The translations under genes were made by a program, and so were the position numbers. 64,000 nt of DNA from Winogradskyella ouciana (GTDB lineage: Bacteria > Bacteroidota > Bacteroidia > Flavobacteriales > Flavobacteriaceae). The DNA lies in contig NZ_WJYA01000006.1 in NCBI RefSeq assembly GCF_009709615.1, positions 310,001 to 374,000 of the forward strand. Direction: 5' to 3'. Of this stretch, positions 62,900 through 64,000 are shown piece after piece. Numbering within the stretch: position 1 is the stretch's first letter; every line of letters begins with the position of its first letter. The notes below the pieces were generated by a model. The model was given only the letters and a program-made list of their open reading frames with translations. It was not told the origin of the DNA and did no database searches.

Positions 62900-63556
62900 T
62901 TAGTTACTGTGCATTTTTTCTTTATACAAGAATTTACCAAAATCTATTAAACTCTTTAACGGAGTGGTATCAATAAGATCAAAACTTGCTCTTACTGATT
63001 TCTCAATAAACAAGTCTGTTTTTTCAAAATAGGGTGAGGTGTCATCTAACCAAAATTTCATGGTAACTAGTAGTTGTAGCCAAGCTGATTCTTTTAAACC
63101 TCTGTTTTGAAGTTTTTCTAATTGCGCTTGCTTCAAATCTAAGGTCTTTATATTAAGATGCTCTATGTAATTTGAAAACCGTTGCTTTAGTTTTGCTAGG
63201 GTCTTGAGTGACTTTAGTTGATTTTTGTTATGCTCTAAGGCATGCACAACATAGCTTCTATTGGCGGTAAGAACTTCAAAAAAGGTGTAGTAGAAGCTAA
63301 GTAACTTATTTCTAGCATCGAAATTAATATAGTCTTCGCTTTTCTCTAATACTGCATGTGCACTATCAAAAAAGACTTTGAAAATACTTTGTTCTAAGGC
63401 ATCAAACGAGCCAAAAAATTCGTAGAATTTTTGTTCTTCAAAATTATTATCCTTTGCAAAAGCATAAACAGACTTGGGCTGTTCATTATGAGTTAGTACA
63501 TAATCCATGTATAACTCAATGATTTTTGATTCTGTGATTGGTTTTTTCTTTGCCAT
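62900..63556 (-). CDS. TetR-family transcriptional regulator
   Basis: A 218-aa protein: N-terminal HTH (~10-55; SKIIELYMDYVLTHNEQPKSVYAFAKDNNFEEQKFYEFFGSFDALEQSI) and a helical ligand-binding C-terminus. It is the first gene of the operon reading through ABC1, flavin reductase, SDR, DUF2256, cry-DASH and the other photolyase-like genes. The operator-like repeats directly upstream suggest autoregulation, and block A would let it act on the second operon too (inference). Confidence 0.88.
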   Translation of the reverse strand: MAKKKPITESKIIELYMDYVLTHNEQPKSVYAFAKDNNFEEQKFYEFFGSFDALEQSIFKVFFDSAHAVLEKSEDYINFDARNKLLSFYYTFFEVLTANRSYVVHALEHNKNQLKSLKTLAKLKQRFSNYIEHLNIKTLDLKQAQLEKLQNRGLKESAWLQLLVTMKFWLDDTSPYFEKTDLFIEKSVRASFDLIDTTPLKSLIDFGKFLYKEKMHSN

Positions 63557-63574
63557 TGTATTTCATTTACAATG

Positions 63575-63616
63575 TAAAGATACGTAATGTTTAACTATTT
63601 TAAATAAAAGTTAAAC
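63575..63616 (-). promoter_or_regulatory. Operator-promoter block B (GTTTAAC-N14-GTTAAAC plus -7 box)
   Basis: On the minus strand: GTTTAAC (63610-63616), 14 bp, GTTAAAC (63589-63595), 6 bp, then -7 box TATCTTTA (63575-63582). It has the same geometry as block A. A further half-site of this type is at 63620-63626, and another lies over the aquaporin stop at 63654-63660. It is 19 bp upstream of the TetR ATG. Confidence 0.7.
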
Positions 63617-63655
63617 AAAGTTTAACAGGAATATATGAATTTGAAAAAAAAATGT

Positions 63656-64000
63656 TTAACAATTTTCGTCACAGCAATTATCATCTTTAACCAATTTACA
63701 GCTTATAATGGCTAAAAAGGCTCCTATAATTGGTGCGGTTATATACAACCACAGATGTTGAAGATTTCCAGAAATAATAGCTGGTGCTAGTGATCTAGCA
63801 GGATTCATGGATGCCTTGGTCATTGGGCCAGCAAACATAGCCTCCAATAAAATTACACCTCCTACAGCTATTGCTGCCATGGTGCCGATTTCTTTACTTC
63901 CTGTAGAAACATTTATAATAACAACCATTAGGAAGAATGTGAGCAACAGTTCGAGAATAAAAGCTTTATAGGGTTCGAATCCTTCTGCGGGATAAGTGTG
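63656..64000 (-). CDS. MIP family aquaporin, N-terminus outside the window
   Basis: The frame is open to the right edge, so the protein is partial (115 codons visible). Transmembrane helices flank the second NPA loop, SMNPARSLAPAI, with Arg of the selectivity filter present. The C-terminus carries an unusual Cys-rich tail (NCCDENC). A water or small-solute channel of the AqpZ/GlpF family; which of the two cannot be told. It reads towards the TetR gene with a 99-bp gap. Confidence 0.9.
   Translation of the reverse strand, partial: HTYPAEGFEPYKAFILELLLTFFLMVVIINVSTGSKEIGTMAAIAVGGVILLEAMFAGPMTKASMNPARSLAPAIISGNLQHLWLYITAPIIGAFLAIISCKLVKDDNCCDENC

Overview
The window is a chromosomal segment of a marine-type member of the Flavobacteriaceae (Bacteroidetes). 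The evidence is the low G+C content, type IX secretion (T9SS) surface proteins, Bacteroidetes promoters of the form TTTG-N19-TAnnTTTG, and family-specific genes (Lacal_2735, DUF4290, TIGR03643). The species cannot be named from the sequence.

Layout. (1) 1-8105, minus strand: two large secreted proteins. One is a modular adhesin-like protein cut by the left edge; the other is an M14 metallo-carboxypeptidase with a T9SS sorting domain. (2) 8415-40317: a ~31.9-kb genomic island integrated into the 3' half of a tRNA-Met(CAT) gene. Perfect 45-bp direct repeats bound it, one inside the intact tRNA at the right and one a tRNA 3'-half remnant at the left. A tyrosine recombinase lies next to the tRNA, and matching 11-bp direct repeats lie just inside both ends. 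The tRNA's original terminator is stranded at the far left end. (3) 40478-49231: conserved chromosomal genes (START-like protein, class-IV aminotransferase, YqgE, HU, Fmt, RecQ, NTPase, DUF493, DUF4290, MurA, SnoaL-like). (4) 49633-63556, minus strand: a light and oxidative-stress regulon with four photolyase/cryptochrome-family genes, FolE, glutathione peroxidase, TspO, SRPBCC, SDRs, an ABC1 kinase, a flavin reductase, DUF2256 and a TetR regulator. It looks like two operons, each preceded by the same operator-promoter block (GTTTAAC-N14-GTTAAAC next to a -7 box). (5) A partial aquaporin at the right edge.

The island is the accessory part. Its cargo is cysE-cysM; a 931-aa secreted protein of unknown function; a single-chain type ISP restriction-modification enzyme followed by tightly coupled genes (a 211-aa unknown, a RecF/ABC-type ATPase and an HNH nuclease resembling Septu PtuA/PtuB, and a DUF2779 nuclease); a PLD-family protein; and, most interesting, a five-gene translationally coupled operon at 25757-34450. 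That operon encodes an S1-domain UPF1-like helicase, a winged-helix protein, a two-HKD PLD nuclease, a stand-alone CARF protein and a Card1/Can2-like CARF-PD-(D/E)XK nuclease. No CRISPR array, Cas protein or recognisable oligonucleotide cyclase is visible. I read it as a candidate nucleotide-signalled, RNA-directed defence system that I cannot match to a named one. The island ends with a Zn-finger protein, a GIY-YIG endonuclease, topoisomerase IB, small hypotheticals and the integrase.
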